Assembly (NCBI GenBank): GCA_938027385.1
Contig: CALJBF010000226.1
Location: 1 to 6,604 of the forward strand
DNA from: an uncultured Porphyromonadaceae bacterium
GTDB taxonomy: Bacteria; Bacteroidota; Bacteroidia; Bacteroidales; Muribaculaceae
Reading direction: 5' to 3'
DNA: 6,604 nt
The notes beneath the pieces were generated by a model. The model was not told the origin of the DNA. It ran no database searches and saw only the letters and a list, made by a program, of their open reading frames with translations. Position 1 is the first letter of the stretch; each line of letters begins with the position of its first letter. Below, one piece after another: positions 5,530 through 6,604 of this stretch. A program made the position numbers and the translations under genes.

Positions 5530-6453
5530 ATGTGTTATATTGACTGGTGGTATGAGTCTTACGATTGGTTCTCGTTTAAACTTGCCAAGTTTACATTTGA
5601 CCCGGAGATATTGCCTGGCAATGTCACGGGGCACTACTATGAAGCGGAAGAGGGCAAGCCCCAGCATAATCTAAAGACAGTTGACCATCACTGGGTGACT
5701 AATCATGGCCGCAGAAGGACGTTTGACAATCTGTCAATCGAAATAGAGCCTTATACATACGGAATCTGGGATCTCGCGACCAAATTCCCGTATCAGCCCA
5801 ACTTTATAGATTCGTACAACAATACGGTTATCACTAATGGCGACTGCACCCTCGATGTCGACCTTATTCTCGAGCAGGTCGGTTGGGATTCGGATGGCCA
5901 AAACGGTTACGTCAAGGCCACCATCGACACCAAAGCAAATGACACGTATGTCGACCATTACGACATCATGGTAATCGGCGGCTACCATGACTATATCGAC
6001 GAGGATGGTTTCCAGATTGATAACGAGGAGTATGGCTTAGGTTACCAGAACGCTAAGGTGCTTGTCGACGGCGAGACCGACAACCGTTTCGGTACTGTCA
6101 CGAAACCTGCCGTAACGCGTGCCGCTAACAATACCGTTGGCTCGCATGACTATTCGATTGACCACTGGGTGATGAAAGATTTCATCGCCGACCAGTTGAA
6201 CGACAAAGGCGAGTACACCTTCTTCATCCGTGCAAACTACAAACCGGAGACCGAGCTGGCCCCCACGTTCCACGCGCTGAAACATGCATCGGGTGCGCCT
6301 ACACCCACCGGTATCGCCGACATGATCGCAGATGACAATGCCCCCGCCGTGTATTACAACCTCAACGGCATCGAGGTTGCAGAAGATGACCTTACCCCCG
6401 GCATCTACATCTGCCGCCGGGGCGCCACCGCCACAAAAGTCGTGATTCGGTAA
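5530..6453 (+). CDS. C-terminal half of the frameshifted secreted protein, with sorting-like tail
   Basis: The ATG at 5530 is merely the first in this frame. The frame is open from 5461, there is no signal peptide, and the gap from the upstream stop is only 28 bases, so this is best read as the rest of the 4650 gene. No known family is recognised. Residues (from 5530) 1-120 are aromatic- and acid-rich beta sequence. Residues about 125-240 (GYVKATIDTKANDTYVDHYDIMV ... EYTFFIRANY) resemble a fibronectin III-like fold interrupted by an acidic loop. Residues about 259-307 (AVYYNLNGIEVAEDD...PGIYICRRG...KVVIR) match the C-terminal tail found on many Bacteroidales exported proteins and resemble type IX secretion sorting domains, arguing for cell-surface or extracellular placement. 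The tail is GC-rich, unlike the AT-richer middle. If the frameshift is real, this half would lack export and is probably not made. Confidence 0.75.
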   Translation: MCYIDWWYESYDWFSFKLAKFTFDPEILPGNVTGHYYEAEEGKPQHNLKTVDHHWVTNHGRRRTFDNLSIEIEPYTYGIWDLATKFPYQPNFIDSYNNTVITNGDCTLDVDLILEQVGWDSDGQNGYVKATIDTKANDTYVDHYDIMVIGGYHDYIDEDGFQIDNEEYGLGYQNAKVLVDGETDNRFGTVTKPAVTRAANNTVGSHDYSIDHWVMKDFIADQLNDKGEYTFFIRANYKPETELAPTFHALKHASGAPTPTGIADMIADDNAPAVYYNLNGIEVAEDDLTPGIYICRRGATATKVVIR

Positions 6454-6474
6454 ACCCGCCACACCCCAAAACAG

Positions 6475-6520
6475 CCACCGGAGCGAAACCGATCATGGTT
6501 CGCCCCGGTGGTTTGTTTTT
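6475..6520 (+). terminator. Intrinsic terminator after the secreted-protein gene
   Basis: CCACCGG and GCGAA (6475-6487) pair with TTCGC and CGGTGG (6499-6511) in a stem with one mismatch and one bulge, around a GATCAT loop. TTTGTTTTT follows (6512-6520). It begins 21 bases after the TAA stop at 6453. Confidence 0.8.
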
Positions 6521-6544
6521 GCAATCAACGTCATTTCATTGTAG

Positions 6545-6564
6545 GGTCGCTACATGTAGCGACC
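6545..6564. repeat. Perfect 20-bp palindrome in the right-hand intergenic region
   Basis: GGTCGCTACATGTAGCGACC is identical to its reverse complement over all 20 bases. It follows TTGTAG and has no T tract, so it is unlikely to be a terminator. It resembles the short dispersed palindromes (GTAGGG plus inverted repeat) seen between genes in many bacterial genomes; the membership is from memory and unverified. No gene is visible from 6454 to the window end. Confidence 0.6.
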
Positions 6565-6604
6565 GATTACCTGTTGGAATTCAATGGGTTGTCTGTGCGG
6601 GGGC

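Overview
This window looks like a chromosome segment from the order Bacteroidales, probably a GC-rich gut lineage such as Muribaculaceae. The family assignment is inferred from protein style, not from a marker gene. Four things support it: no Shine-Dalgarno sequences ahead of the starts, a Bacteroidetes-type -7 box (TAnnTTTG) before the last gene, two secreted proteins ending in the short beta-rich tail that resembles type IX secretion sorting domains, and a CotH-domain exoprotein of the kind common in this order.

Layout. (1) Positions 2-1207, plus strand: the 3' part of a GHL10/DUF187 (YngK/DigH-like) glycosyl hydrolase, running off the left edge and carrying an unusual lysine/arginine-rich insertion. 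(2) 1279-2997, plus: a secreted CotH-kinase-like protein with a C-terminal InlB-type repeat and sorting-like tail; its signal peptide is crossed by a run of eight G, and the only good start (ATG 1274) lies in another frame. (3) 2979-3116: a dense block of small repeats and hairpins, ending in a terminator built from five 9-bp GTCNGAC units arranged as one palindrome. (4) 3160-4356, minus: a complete single-chain iron-sulfur L-serine dehydratase (sdaA), convergent with the CotH gene. (5) 4357-4649: a divergent promoter region with a second G8 run, a pair of TTAACAAA repeats and a -7 box. (6) 4650-6453, plus: a secreted protein of unknown function, split by an apparent one-base frameshift in a T6 run into an N-terminal half (4650-5501) and a C-terminal half (5530-6453). 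(7) 6475-6604: a terminator, then a perfect 20-bp palindrome.

How the genes fit together. Three of the four loci encode, or probably encode, envelope or exported proteins; sdaA is a cytoplasmic housekeeping enzyme (serine to pyruvate plus ammonia). No multi-gene defence, mobile or biosynthetic system is visible. The most notable observations are in the DNA itself: reading frames that can be rejoined at homopolymer runs in two secreted-protein genes (possible phase variation, or consensus errors), and the palindromic nonamer array.
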